Assembly: GCA_016744695.1 (NCBI GenBank)
Contig: JADGDV010000001.1
Location: 209,913 to 273,912, forward strand
From: Hahellaceae bacterium
Lineage (GTDB): Bacteria > Pseudomonadota > Gammaproteobacteria > Pseudomonadales > Oleiphilaceae
Direction: 5' to 3'
Length of the DNA: 64,000 bases
The position numbers and the translations under genes are program-made. The notes below the pieces were generated by a model. That model was not told the origin of the DNA. It made no database searches and was given only the letters and a program-made list of their open reading frames with translations. Positions within the stretch are counted from its first letter, which is position 1. Each line of letters begins with the position of its first letter. Shown piece after piece: positions 1 through 8,375 of this stretch.

Positions 1-245
1 GATAAATTAGAAGCAAGGTCTTCCCCTTCTTCAATATTCAAAAAGCTACGAAGCCCAGATACAATCTCAATAGATTTATTAATTAATCTATTTTTACCTT
101 CATAATCTTTTGCTTGAATACGCGCTTTAGCCGTATTTATGCGCTCAAGAGCACCTTCAAACAATAACTGAATAAGACGGTGGCGATCAACATCGATAAC
201 ACTGGTCTGAGTATTTACTGCTTGGTACTGGTGTAGTGCATTCAT
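1..245 (-). CDS. fliS: Flagellar export chaperone FliS (partial, C-terminus outside window)
   Basis: Translating the minus strand from the ATG at 245 gives MNALHQYQAVNTQTSVIDVD followed by a helical run containing LIQLLFEGALERI. This is the N-terminal part of FliS, the cytoplasmic chaperone that holds flagellin subunits unfolded before export. About 81 residues are visible; the family is usually 120–140 residues, so the rest lies beyond the left edge. The start is supported by an AGGTG-like site just upstream. It follows fliD on the same strand, the usual fliD–fliS order. Confidence 0.9.
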   Translation of the reverse strand, partial: MNALHQYQAVNTQTSVIDVDRHRLIQLLFEGALERINTAKARIQAKDYEGKNRLINKSIEIVSGLRSFLNIEEGEDLASNL

Positions 246-359
246 AATTCACCTGTTAATCATCTTTTTATAATAGTACAAAATTCGTTTAGGTACTTAG
301 TTTATATCGGCATGCCTGATACTTACTTAACCTAATATTTTAAATTCTTTTGTTCTTTT

Positions 360-2336
360 TTAAGAATCACTAGAGCCTGATAAAGCATCAAGCTGACTCT
401 TCAAAAAATCTTGAGTACTGTTAAGTTGTGATACGAGTATATCTGCAGCAGTAAACTGTGCTGACAACCTTGATCTTAAATTCTCAACTCGTGTATCTAG
501 CTGTGATCTTCCCTTGGCAACTTCCTCTAACTGACTTTTAAGGCCTGTCTCTCGGGCTCCGATAATACCTTCAAACTCAAGAAAGCTATTAAGTTTATCA
601 ACCAGTCTCTCACCCACACCTTCGATAAAGGTAACTGAGCCTCTACTGCCTATGCTTGATCCTTCAACTTTAACAGCAACACCATCACTTGCGTCGTCTG
701 TTGCCCCTTTGAGTATTTGCCCCTTACCTGTAGCGACCTCGCCATTGATTGTGCCCTCAACATCCAAGCCATCAACACCATCAGTTGCACTAAACCCTAA
801 GGTTGCAGATGTTGTTGTATCAATCGCGGTAAATGACACTTTAGACTCACTACCAAAGGTGCCTGATGTAAACTGCAAGTTACCACTGCCATCCATTGAT
901 ACTGTGACTGAGCGACCTGCATTACTGAGATTGGCATCGGCATTAATTTGTTTTTGCAACTCAGTAATTAATGCTGAATCAGTATAATCATCAGCCGTTA
1001 ACGTTATTTCGGCACTTTCAGTACCATCTACACTAATTTTGAAGGTATCGTTATCTGCATTAATCGTCGTCAATGCACCTATTGCCACGGTCCCGCTAAA
1101 GCTACCATTTGTAGCCGCTTGCGTAATATCAATATCGTAGGTGCCGGGCAAAGTATTAACTGTCTTTGAGTGATAACTAACCTGAGCATCGGTTGTACGT
1201 CCCTGCTCTGCAAACAATGCAATAACATCATCAGGCGACTCGGCTAGCTTTTCTGTAAATGTAGTATCGTTAAATGAAAGTAAACCAGTATCTTTATTAG
1301 TGGATATTCCAACCTCAGATAAACTTCTAATTGATGAACCTTCCAGGCCTGGAATCACTTGAGATAAAACACTACGTAGCTGATTGTTTACTGCTCTCAC
1401 AGTAGAATCACCCACCAAGATCCCTGATGTACTTAAATTATCAGGATCAAACTGGGTTACTTCGTTAATTACATTTTTTACTTCATTAAATGCATCAATA
1501 AAGCTCTGAACTCGCTCTACCACTTTCTCAGAGTCTTGACTCACTGTTATCGTCGCGGGAGAACCATTTGTCTTACCAGACAAATTGAACGTGACCCCCT
1601 CAATAACATCTGAAATTGTATTATCTTGTCTTGTTATAGGAATGCCATTAACCGTAAACTCAGCATCTTTAGCAACAACTGACTCGGTTAAATGACTGGT
1701 CGTACCATTAAACGATAATTGTGACAAACCAAGCGCATCAGTACTATCACCATCAGTATCTGCAACCGTAATTTCTACTGCATTATCGGTGCCCGAGTTT
1801 TGAGCAGCAAATACAAGAACAAAACCTGACCCCGTATCGATAACACTAGCGTTCAATGCTAAGTCTTCGTCACTGTTAATCGCATTAGCAATACCCTCAA
1901 GGGTATTATTACTGCCATCAATGGTAATACTTTTGGTCACATCACCCACTTTAACGCTGAGTGATCCTGAACCTAATGTGGTTACATCTTTATCAACAAA
2001 CGTGCCCGTACTTATAGAATGCGCCTGGGCTAGCTCTGCCACTTCAACTGAATATTGGCCCAGTGCAGCACCACTAGAAACGGATACCCCTACATTACTT
2101 GAAGAAGAGTCAGAAGTGAGTTCTTGCAATGCATCAGGGTTACTTAATATACGGGCGGGAAGTCGAAGATCGGTTAATGCGCTTCTTAAAAGCCCAACAG
2201 CAGATAACTCTGCCTGAACCTCTTCTTCTTTTCTATTTAAACGAAGTTCGGTAGGTGCTCGCTCAGCCGCAGTAAGATCTTCTATTAGTTTACTGGTAAG
2301 AACACCAGAACCAATACCTATGGATGAAACAGACAT
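360..2336 (-). CDS. fliD: Flagellar filament capping protein FliD (hook-associated protein 2)
   Basis: FliD forms the pentameric cap at the filament tip under which flagellin subunits fold. The N-terminus (about residues 1–100) has the typical SIGIGSGV…LIEDLTAAER start. The C-terminus (last ~130 residues) is a predicted coiled coil that packs in the filament lumen. At 658 residues it is longer than the ~470 of E. coli or P. aeruginosa FliD. The extra length is a Ser/Thr/Gly/Asp-rich middle region around residues 390–560 that reads like a flagellin hypervariable domain. The start has a GGGGGAGA ribosome site a few bases upstream. A sigma-28 promoter lies about 90 bases upstream. Confidence 0.95.
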   Translation of the reverse strand: MSVSSIGIGSGVLTSKLIEDLTAAERAPTELRLNRKEEEVQAELSAVGLLRSALTDLRLPARILSNPDALQELTSDSSSSNVGVSVSSGAALGQYSVEVAELAQAHSISTGTFVDKDVTTLGSGSLSVKVGDVTKSITIDGSNNTLEGIANAINSDEDLALNASVIDTGSGFVLVFAAQNSGTDNAVEITVADTDGDSTDALGLSQLSFNGTTSHLTESVVAKDAEFTVNGIPITRQDNTISDVIEGVTFNLSGKTNGSPATITVSQDSEKVVERVQSFIDAFNEVKNVINEVTQFDPDNLSTSGILVGDSTVRAVNNQLRSVLSQVIPGLEGSSIRSLSEVGISTNKDTGLLSFNDTTFTEKLAESPDDVIALFAEQGRTTDAQVSYHSKTVNTLPGTYDIDITQAATNGSFSGTVAIGALTTINADNDTFKISVDGTESAEITLTADDYTDSALITELQKQINADANLSNAGRSVTVSMDGSGNLQFTSGTFGSESKVSFTAIDTTTSATLGFSATDGVDGLDVEGTINGEVATGKGQILKGATDDASDGVAVKVEGSSIGSRGSVTFIEGVGERLVDKLNSFLEFEGIIGARETGLKSQLEEVAKGRSQLDTRVENLRSRLSAQFTAADILVSQLNSTQDFLKSQLDALSGSSDS

Positions 2337-2427
2337 ATTCTCCCCCCACTAAACAGTTAAGTAAGCTAGCTCATCAACACCTGAATCTAAAACCTATAGA
2401 ACAAAGAGTGCTACTAACTTACTTACT

Positions 2428-2454
2428 GTATCGGCAATTACAGGAAAAAGTTTG
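2428..2454 (-). promoter_or_regulatory. Sigma-28 (FliA) promoter of fliD
   Basis: On the minus strand the sequence reads CAAA, 15 bases, then GCCGATAC. The enterobacterial FliA consensus is TAAA-N15-GCCGATAA, so spacing is exact and two bases differ. The predicted transcript would start about 85 bases upstream of the fliD ATG. The match is seen in sequence; use by FliA is inferred from the consensus and from the downstream gene being a late flagellar gene. Confidence 0.75.
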
Positions 2455-2470
2455 CCCTTTTCCTGTAATT
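2436..2470. repeat. 13-bp perfect inverted repeat inside the flaG–fliD gap
   Basis: AATTACAGGAAAA (2436–2448) is repeated as its exact reverse complement at 2458–2470, with a 9-base loop. The left arm fills the spacer of the fliD sigma-28 promoter. It sits just downstream of the flaG stop codon, so it may be a weak transcription end for flaG, but it lacks a GC-rich stem and a terminal U run. A protein-binding site overlapping the fliD promoter is the alternative. Confidence 0.6.
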
Positions 2471-2491
2471 AATTGTAACTTATTGCCGATT

Positions 2492-2908
2492 TTACACTTT
2501 TACATTAAATAAACTTAGTGGTTCATCTTGCTGCAAATCTTGCGCCAACCTCAGCGCTACATCACCAGGAATCTGCCTAACTACTTCTGCAGTTTGACGG
2601 TCAACAACGGTAATAACAGTTTTCCCAGAGGAATCATCCGTCTGAAATTCAAGATCACGCTGAACATTTTGAATATAATCATTCAACTTGGTCACTGCGC
2701 CTTCTAACTGTTTATCATTCTGCTCTTGGTTATCAGCAACATTCTCATTCGCTCTAAGGTTTACTACCTCGGAGGACTTAGAATCTTGCACTGAACCTTT
2801 GTCAGAAACATCTACCCCTGCTACCTGCTGGGAGTGTTGCTGAGATGATGCTGACGCCGAACCGACCCTAGGGCCTAATTCCACACTACCTAATTTAACG
2901 TCATTCAT
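2492..2908 (-). CDS. flaG: FlaG family flagellar protein
   Basis: A 138-residue protein with a polar, Ser/Gln-rich N-terminal half and a conserved C-terminal half. The latter contains LEFQTDDSSGKTVITVVDRQT followed by EVVRQIPGDVALRLA, the signature of FlaG proteins. FlaG genes usually lie between flagellin and fliD, as here, and the family influences filament length in polarly flagellated bacteria; the biochemical role is not settled. The gene follows the flagellin terminator with no obvious promoter of its own, so it may be read at low level from the flagellin promoter. Confidence 0.9.
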   Translation of the reverse strand: MNDVKLGSVELGPRVGSASASSQQHSQQVAGVDVSDKGSVQDSKSSEVVNLRANENVADNQEQNDKQLEGAVTKLNDYIQNVQRDLEFQTDDSSGKTVITVVDRQTAEVVRQIPGDVALRLAQDLQQDEPLSLFNVKV

Positions 2909-2962
2909 AAATCACCTCTACTCTTATGTACCTAACCAATAGGTCTAATAAATAAGTTTAAC

Positions 2963-3010
2963 CAAAAATCCGGCTTTAGTAGCTCTCTAATGAGAGTGCT
3001 AAAGCCGGTT
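2963..3010 (-). terminator. Rho-independent terminator of the first flagellin gene
   Basis: On the minus strand CCGGCTTTAG pairs with CTAAAGCCGG, and an inner CTCTC/GAGAG stem extends the hairpin. It is followed by ATTTTTGG. It starts about 20 bases after the flagellin stop codon, the usual arrangement for a highly expressed flagellin. Confidence 0.85.
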
Positions 3011-3027
3011 AAGTTATTCCTTAACTA

Positions 3028-5112
3028 TTACCCTAATAGTGACAACACTTGCTGTGGTTGAGCATTTGCTTGCGCTAAGATTGAGATACCTGCTTGCTGT
3101 AGAACCGAAGCTCTAGACAGTGCAGCAGTCTCAGCAGCAAAGTCAGCATCTTTGATTCGAGAGTTCGCCGCTGATAAGTTCTCACTGTTTAGCGAGTTAG
3201 ATGACATGGTATTATCAAAACGGTTTTGAATCGCACCTAAGTCAGCTTGACTTGATGATATAGAGGCCAATGCATTATCTACTGCAGTGATAGCCAAATT
3301 AGCACCTTCAACTGTACTGATATCTACATCCTTTAGCAAAGTACCTGACTCTGAACCACCAAAGCTACCTACGTTAAAACCTGCACGTTCGTTATTGCCT
3401 GTGTTAGTGCCAACTGTAAACTCACCAGCAGACATCAACGAGATAGAGCCACCGGTATTTCCAGTCACTAGCCCCGTATCACCAGCAGTTGTTGCAGTAA
3501 TCTCAATAGTACGACCATCCTCAGCAACTAAGTTCAGCTTATCACCATCAATAATTGAAGCAGTAACACCTGTTTGCCCTGCTTTCGCATTAATGGCATC
3601 AACGATAGTTGTCTGGTTAGCAACAGCATCCGCAGTTGTAGTTCCACCAATGGCAATATCATTAATCACAACAGCAAACGCACCAGCAGTTGTCCCCGTG
3701 ATCGCTGTACCTACCGCTGAAGTCGCATTTGCCTCAGCTGTAACCCCTGTCTGTTCCGAAATTGCATTGATTGCAGCCGCTTTAGATATAGCCGAACCTG
3801 AGTTAATAGCTAATGTAGACGATGTATCATCACTCGATCTTGATGCTCCAACAGAAACCCCGTTTATCGTTATGTCACCTGCAAATAGTGAAGTAGTTGT
3901 ATCGACATTGTCACTTACTGCCCCACCCTGAGTTCCGCTGAATGATCCTGCTTCGAAGCCAGCATTATCGATATTACCGGTATTAGTAGTAAGGTTAATA
4001 TCAGTACCATCAGTACTCGCTAAGGTAATGTCCCCTGTGTAAGTGTTACCAGTAGTTGCCGCATTGCTTGCGCCACCAGTACCAAGACCGGTTGATAAAC
4101 CAAGCGTAGCCGCTGTAGCACCCACTATAGTTATGTTTCGTCCATCTTCAGCCGTTAAGTCAATACGCGCACCAGTATCCATTTCAATAACCGTCGCTAC
4201 AACCCCTGTTGCACCTGACTTATCATTAATAGTCGTAGCAACTGAAGCTAAATCAGCAGCAGCGTCTCCTGTAGCACCTTTAGAAAGCGAGAAAGATTGT
4301 CCATTAATATCAATATCAACCGCAGCGACAACCGCTGCAGCAGAAAGCACTACCGTACCTTCTGCTGTATTAACATTTGCTGTTGCCGTCACGCCCGTCG
4401 AACCTGTTGCTGCATTAATTGCATCAGCTTTAGCGATTGAACTAGATGATGCATAAGCAGTAGATGATATATCGGCATCACCTGATGAAGCACCTATTGC
4501 TGCACCATTGATAACAAGGTCACCTGAAACCAAAGCATCTGTACCAGCAGCTGTAATTGCCGTTTGGTCCATGCTAGAGGATATACCTGCAGAGGCGGCA
4601 CTACCTAATGTATCGGTTGTAGCCTGAGCAATTGAAACATTAATAGTTTCACCAACGTTTGCCCCTGTCTGAAACTGCTGATCCTGAAAAGAACCATCTA
4701 GCAACTTAACACCGTTAAAATTCGCTTGTTCAGAAAGCTGGTCAACTTCATCAATAATTTGTTGAGCTTCTGCATTAAGTGCTTCACGGTCAACATCAGA
4801 GTTCGTTGCGTTGGCAGACTGTACCGCTAGTTCACGTAAACGACTTAAACTATCTGACATAGACTGAAGCGAACCTTCAGCCGTTTGCGCTAATGACACA
4901 CCGTCACCCGCATTTCGTGTAGCAACGTTTAAACCACCAATTTGTGATTCGAAACGAGTTGAAATCGCTAAACCAGCCGCATCATCCGATGCACTGTTGA
5001 TACGCAAGCCTGAAGATAGACGAGTCATTGCATCAGCACCTGAAGACTGAGACGAATTCAGGTTACGCTGTGCGGTTAGTGACATGATATTTGTATTTAT
5101 AATTTGTGGCAT
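3028..5112 (-). CDS. fliC: Flagellin (copy 1, sigma-28 type)
   Basis: Structural subunit of the flagellar filament, exported by the flagellar type III system. The start is the ATG of MPQIINTNI at 5112, preceded by AGGAGA. The conserved D0/D1 N-terminus (about residues 1–150, with RLSSGLRINSA and AAGLAIS) and C-terminus (last ~90, with ANSRIKDADFA and ending QPQQVLSLLG) flank a long middle region. That region holds two tandem copies of a ~190-residue unit with recurring elements: GDLVING, a TGVTA segment, an INxKxGxTGV helix, AEDGRxIxI and GFxxGSF. The ~694-residue length is well above the usual 280–500. It is divergent from the second flagellin. Confidence 0.95.
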   Translation of the reverse strand: MPQIINTNIMSLTAQRNLNSSQSSGADAMTRLSSGLRINSASDDAAGLAISTRFESQIGGLNVATRNAGDGVSLAQTAEGSLQSMSDSLSRLRELAVQSANATNSDVDREALNAEAQQIIDEVDQLSEQANFNGVKLLDGSFQDQQFQTGANVGETINVSIAQATTDTLGSAASAGISSSMDQTAITAAGTDALVSGDLVINGAAIGASSGDADISSTAYASSSSIAKADAINAATGSTGVTATANVNTAEGTVVLSAAAVVAAVDIDINGQSFSLSKGATGDAAADLASVATTINDKSGATGVVATVIEMDTGARIDLTAEDGRNITIVGATAATLGLSTGLGTGGASNAATTGNTYTGDITLASTDGTDINLTTNTGNIDNAGFEAGSFSGTQGGAVSDNVDTTTSLFAGDITINGVSVGASRSSDDTSSTLAINSGSAISKAAAINAISEQTGVTAEANATSAVGTAITGTTAGAFAVVINDIAIGGTTTADAVANQTTIVDAINAKAGQTGVTASIIDGDKLNLVAEDGRTIEITATTAGDTGLVTGNTGGSISLMSAGEFTVGTNTGNNERAGFNVGSFGGSESGTLLKDVDISTVEGANLAITAVDNALASISSSQADLGAIQNRFDNTMSSNSLNSENLSAANSRIKDADFAAETAALSRASVLQQAGISILAQANAQPQQVLSLLG

Positions 5113-5226
5113 AATTTTTCTCCTAGAACCTTCATCAAACAAGGCGCTCTCGTTATTGAGTTACCATCCGCACAACGTCATTAATAACATAAGCCGTCGA
5201 ATTGATAGATACTTGCCTTGTGATAG

Positions 5227-5253
5227 TTAACGGCTCTATTTTGGGGAGCTTTA
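5227..5253 (-). promoter_or_regulatory. Sigma-28 (FliA) promoter of flagellin copy 1
   Basis: On the minus strand: TAAA, exactly 15 bases, then GCCGTTAA. This differs from the FliA consensus TAAA-N15-GCCGATAA at one position. It lies about 115 bases upstream of the flagellin ATG and points toward it. I saw no sigma-54 or sigma-70 alternative closer to the gene. Confidence 0.85.
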
Positions 5254-5571
5254 ATTTTTAATGTTACAGAGTGTAAAAATGATAGAATATGCCTAATAAA
5301 AGTTAAAAAACAACAACACCAAAAACACTTATACATCTGATTTATAACGATATAATTACTTTATTTTAACTTAATACTTTTCTTTAATGTTTCTTTAATT
5401 ATTTTAAGCCTGTCATTTAATACTTTTAAATTGAAGCTAAACAAAAAGCGGCAATTAAGCGCCAAAAGACCGGCAATTTTCCGTTTACCTTTTCTTTTAG
5501 GTTATATTTCATACAGAAAATAATAATTTTTCTTACTATATTTCAATAACTTATTTAAGTAATTTAAAAAC
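5254..5571. other. Divergent flagellin intergenic region
   Basis: This AT-rich stretch separates the two flagellin promoters. I see no open reading frame or RNA gene in it. Since the plus-strand flagellin has a sigma-54 promoter, an enhancer site for a FleQ/FlrC-type activator would be expected here or in the downstream leader, but I cannot point to one with confidence. Confidence 0.5.
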
Positions 5572-5587
5572 TGGCACACCAAATGCT
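5572..5587 (+). promoter_or_regulatory. Sigma-54 (RpoN) promoter of flagellin copy 2
   Basis: TGGCAC-ACCAA-ATGCT matches the sigma-54 consensus TGGCAC-N5-TTGCW with one mismatch. The invariant GG and GC dinucleotides are separated by the correct 10 bases. A start about 12 bases after the GC leaves a leader of roughly 130 bases before the flagellin ATG. I found no FliA-type promoter upstream of this gene. Confidence 0.8.
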
Positions 5588-5728
5588 TTATTGCTGTTAA
5601 GCGCAGGAATGATGTTCTGAACCTTCATCATATTGTGAAATAAAAACTTTAAAGCAGCCGGTAATTGCTGATCCCACTTTAAACAGGGAATGCTGAACAC
5701 CGGTATAGAAGATAAGCAGGAGAACACA

Positions 5729-7828
5729 ATGCCTCAAATCATCAATACCAATATTGCGTCAATCAACGCACAGCGGAACCTGAATGGATCCCAGGGCGAT
5801 TACAATCAAGCCCTTGAGCGATTATCTTCTGGTTTACGTATAAACAGCGCTAAAGACGATGCAGCAGGTTTAGCGATATCAACCCGTTTTACCTCTCAAA
5901 CCAGAGGCCTAAACGTGGCTATACGTAATGCGGGAGATGGCGTTTCGCTTTCTCAAACCGCTGAAGGCGCACTTGGCGCCATGACTGATAACTTATTACG
6001 TATACGAGATCTGGCTCTTCAATCTGCCAACGCAACAAACAGTGCCATCGACAGACAAGCCCTAAACACTGAAGTACAACAGCTTAAAGAAGAAATTCAG
6101 CGAATAGCTGAGCAAACTAATTTTAACGGCACCAAATTGCTTGACGGTACATTTTCAGATGTAACCTTTCAGATTGGCGCCAACGAAGGTGAAAGCCTCA
6201 CCTTTGGCATAGCGCAAACAACAACTGATGTTTTAGGTACAGCCGCAACTGACGGCATTACCTCAAACGCAGAAGTAATACCAACGATAACCGGTGCGGC
6301 TCAAGCTCTGGCAGCAGGTGACTTAGTCATAAACGGCATAGCCGTACCCGCATCAACGGGGGTAGACGACAGCTTTTCTAATGTTGATAACGAAAAAAGT
6401 GCCATTGCTAAAGCCGCCGCTATAAATGAGGTCTCCGACCAAACAGAGATTGAAGCGATTGTGAATGAAACTTCAATTGGAGGCACAACGGGCTTTACCA
6501 GCGCAGACAGAGCAGGAACGTTACAAATAAATGGTATCGACGTTGCATTGTCTACAGCCGCGGGTCTCTCTGTGAGCGTAAACCTTGAAAATGTGGCGGC
6601 AGCAATCAATGAAAAATCGGGTCAAACAGGCGTTGTAGCTACATTTAATGGTAACCCTACCACGGGTATTTCTCTTGTTGCGGAAGATGGTAGAAATATA
6701 TCCATAACGGGTGACGGTACTGTTAACTCAAGCGCTTATGGCCTACCTGCCAGTTTGAGTACAGGTGCAACAACCGATGCGACAAACTCAAATACCTATA
6801 TAGGCACCTACACCCTTGTTTCCTCAACCGGCAAAGAAATGTCCCTTGATACTAATGCCAACATAGGAAACTCAGGTCTTCAAGTGGGCACGTTTGGTGG
6901 TAACAACAGTGGTGCCATTAGTGAAACTCAACCCGCCATTCCAATGGCTACAGGTGACATAGTCATTAATGGAGTTCCGGTCGGACCTAGCCTTAGTTCT
7001 TTTGATACGGCATCCAGTACAGGAAATGACTATAGTGCCATTTCAAAAGCAGGCGCGATTAATGAAGTTTCAGATCGAACCGGCGTTACCGCAGAAGTTA
7101 ATTCAGCCATATTAAATGCTGATGCGGCCATCGCTGGTGTAGGAAGTGCTATTACAGGCTCATTCGAACTCAACGGCGTACAAGTTAATTTATCATGGTC
7201 CGCCGCAGACTCAGCAGCCGATGTGCAAGGCTCTATTGTTGATGCGGTCAACAACAAATCGGGACAATCCGGTATTAGCGCAGAAGCATTTGGAAGTAGT
7301 TACAGGCTCATTGCCGATGACGGAAGAAATGTTGTTGCCGCTACATTCACAGGCCTTACTGCAGCAAACATTGGTTTAACTACAAACCAAGCGGCAAACG
7401 GCTCAGTCACATTATTGTCGGCTGGTAAAATTGAACTCAGTACGCTCACAGGGGCAATCGCCACTAACTCTGGCTTTGAAGTAGGCTCTTTCGGTTCAGC
7501 CGAAGACGGGCAGTTAATTCAAGATGTCGATATTTCAACCGTTGATGGGGCTATAGCCGCACTTAATGCAGTTGATAACGCCCTAGACCAAATTAACTTT
7601 ACCCGAGCTGATCTAGGTGCTGTTCAAAATCGTTTTGAATCAACCATTGACACTCAAGCCATTACAGCTGAAAACCTGACAACAGCAAACTCTAGAATTA
7701 GGGATGCAGATTTCGCATCAGAGACGGCTAACTTATCAAGAGCTTCCGTTCTGCAGTCTGCAGGGCTATCGGTTCTTTCTCAAGCAAATGCGCAGCCTCA
7801 GCAGGTACTTCAACTACTGCAAGGCTAA
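5729..7828 (+). CDS. Flagellin (copy 2, sigma-54 type)
   Basis: A second filament subunit, about 699 residues, starting at the MPQIINTNI methionine with GCAGGAGA upstream. The conserved N-terminus (RLSSGLRINSAKDDAAGLAIS) and C-terminus (ANSRIRDADFASETANLSRA, ending QPQQVLQLLQG) are close to copy 1. The middle again shows two tandem hypervariable units (GDLVINGIAVP…, then GDIVINGVPVG…), but the sequence there is clearly diverged from copy 1. In Vibrio one sigma-54-dependent flagellin is the core subunit while the others use sigma-28; by analogy this copy may be the core or first-made subunit. Confidence 0.95.
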   Translation: MPQIINTNIASINAQRNLNGSQGDYNQALERLSSGLRINSAKDDAAGLAISTRFTSQTRGLNVAIRNAGDGVSLSQTAEGALGAMTDNLLRIRDLALQSANATNSAIDRQALNTEVQQLKEEIQRIAEQTNFNGTKLLDGTFSDVTFQIGANEGESLTFGIAQTTTDVLGTAATDGITSNAEVIPTITGAAQALAAGDLVINGIAVPASTGVDDSFSNVDNEKSAIAKAAAINEVSDQTEIEAIVNETSIGGTTGFTSADRAGTLQINGIDVALSTAAGLSVSVNLENVAAAINEKSGQTGVVATFNGNPTTGISLVAEDGRNISITGDGTVNSSAYGLPASLSTGATTDATNSNTYIGTYTLVSSTGKEMSLDTNANIGNSGLQVGTFGGNNSGAISETQPAIPMATGDIVINGVPVGPSLSSFDTASSTGNDYSAISKAGAINEVSDRTGVTAEVNSAILNADAAIAGVGSAITGSFELNGVQVNLSWSAADSAADVQGSIVDAVNNKSGQSGISAEAFGSSYRLIADDGRNVVAATFTGLTAANIGLTTNQAANGSVTLLSAGKIELSTLTGAIATNSGFEVGSFGSAEDGQLIQDVDISTVDGAIAALNAVDNALDQINFTRADLGAVQNRFESTIDTQAITAENLTTANSRIRDADFASETANLSRASVLQSAGLSVLSQANAQPQQVLQLLQG

Positions 7829-7848
7829 TAAAAGTATTAGCTTCATAC

Positions 7849-7872
7849 AAGCCGGCTTTTGCCGGCTTTTTT
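7849..7872 (+). terminator. Rho-independent terminator of flagellin copy 2
   Basis: AAGCCGGC-TTTT-GCCGGCTT is followed directly by TTTT. The stem is perfect and GC-rich and begins about 20 bases after the stop codon. Confidence 0.9.
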
Positions 7873-7933
7873 ATGCCTAAAAAGCACAGAGCAGACTCCC
7901 CTATTTGAAAACCCCACCTAAACCGACCGCCTT

Positions 7934-7996
7934 TGTAGGGTGCACCGTGCGCACCAAAAGATGTTTAAACAAACGGTGCGCACGGCACACCCTACA
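7934..7996. repeat. REP-like long inverted repeat (GTAGGGTGC type)
   Basis: The arm at 7934–7955 (TGTAGGGTGCACCGTGCGCA plus CC) is matched by its reverse complement at 7975–7996 in 20 of 22 positions, around a 19-base loop. GTAGGGTGC…GTGCGCACC elements are a widespread class of dispersed extragenic palindromes in proteobacteria. Whether the genome has more copies cannot be seen from this window. Confidence 0.75.
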
Positions 7997-8148
7997 AAAA
8001 AACAAAACAAAGAAACTACCTCCTGTTTTCCCCTTAATGTTATACAACGGCCAAAAAACTTGGAAAGAAAAAAGCACAGGGTCAACCACAGGGGGTGTTG
8101 CAGTTACTGCAAGGTTAATAAAAGCACTAAGATGCATACGCGCCCCCC
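7997..8148. other. Non-coding stretch with an echo of the flagellin 3' end
   Basis: Between the two repeat elements I find no credible gene. Bases 8104–8130 match 22 of 27 bases of 7814–7840, which span the last codons, stop and start of the 3' tail of flagellin copy 2. Segments reading AAAAGCACAG occur near 7880, 8069 and 8313, suggesting more worn repeats. Short open frames across here have no ribosome site and no protein-like composition. Confidence 0.55.
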
Positions 8149-8310
8149 GTAGCCTTGATGAAAGGAGGCAGAACCTGCCCCGTGAAACACTTTGGGTACG
8201 ACTGGAATCAGGGTTTATTCGACGAAGCTAGAAACACCTTCCATCTATTTCTAATGCTTAGCTATCAACTTTATAACCCCCTTGATTCCGTTTCACTTCA
8301 TCACGGCTAC
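8149..8310. repeat. Degenerate pair of inverted REP-like units (GTAGCC…GATGAA…GGAATCAAGGG)
   Basis: GTAGCCTTGATGAA at 8149–8162 is matched in inverted orientation by TTCATCACGGCTAC at 8297–8310 (13 of 14). GGAATCAGGG near 8204 is matched by the reverse complement of CCCCCTTGATTCC at 8277–8289. The right unit is compact and close to the familiar REP pattern of a GATGAA…GGAATC palindrome ending in GTAGCC. The left unit carries about 30 extra bases. Confidence 0.6.
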
Positions 8311-8353
8311 ATAAAAGCACAGGGTCACACTCCCCTGCTTTAAAAACAAAATA

Positions 8354-8373
8354 AACTGTTTGTACAAACAGTT
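8354..8373. promoter_or_regulatory. Perfect 20-bp palindrome resembling a LexA (SOS) box
   Basis: The sequence is its own reverse complement and has the form CTGT-N8-ACAG (CTGT TTGTACAA ACAG), the core of gammaproteobacterial LexA sites. It lies just before the Rpn-like remnant on the plus strand. Binding by LexA is inferred from the pattern only. Confidence 0.5.
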
Positions 8374-8375
8374 AA

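Noticed and set aside
3287..4456. Long plus-strand frames opposite flagellin copy 1
   Set aside because: They are antisense shadows of the low-complexity Ala/Thr/Gly-rich flagellin middle region; the minus-strand gene is certain.
7905..8343. Overlapping open frames of 60–110 codons in the repeat patch
   Set aside because: They run through the inverted repeats on several frames, have no ribosome sites and show composition dictated by the repeat DNA.
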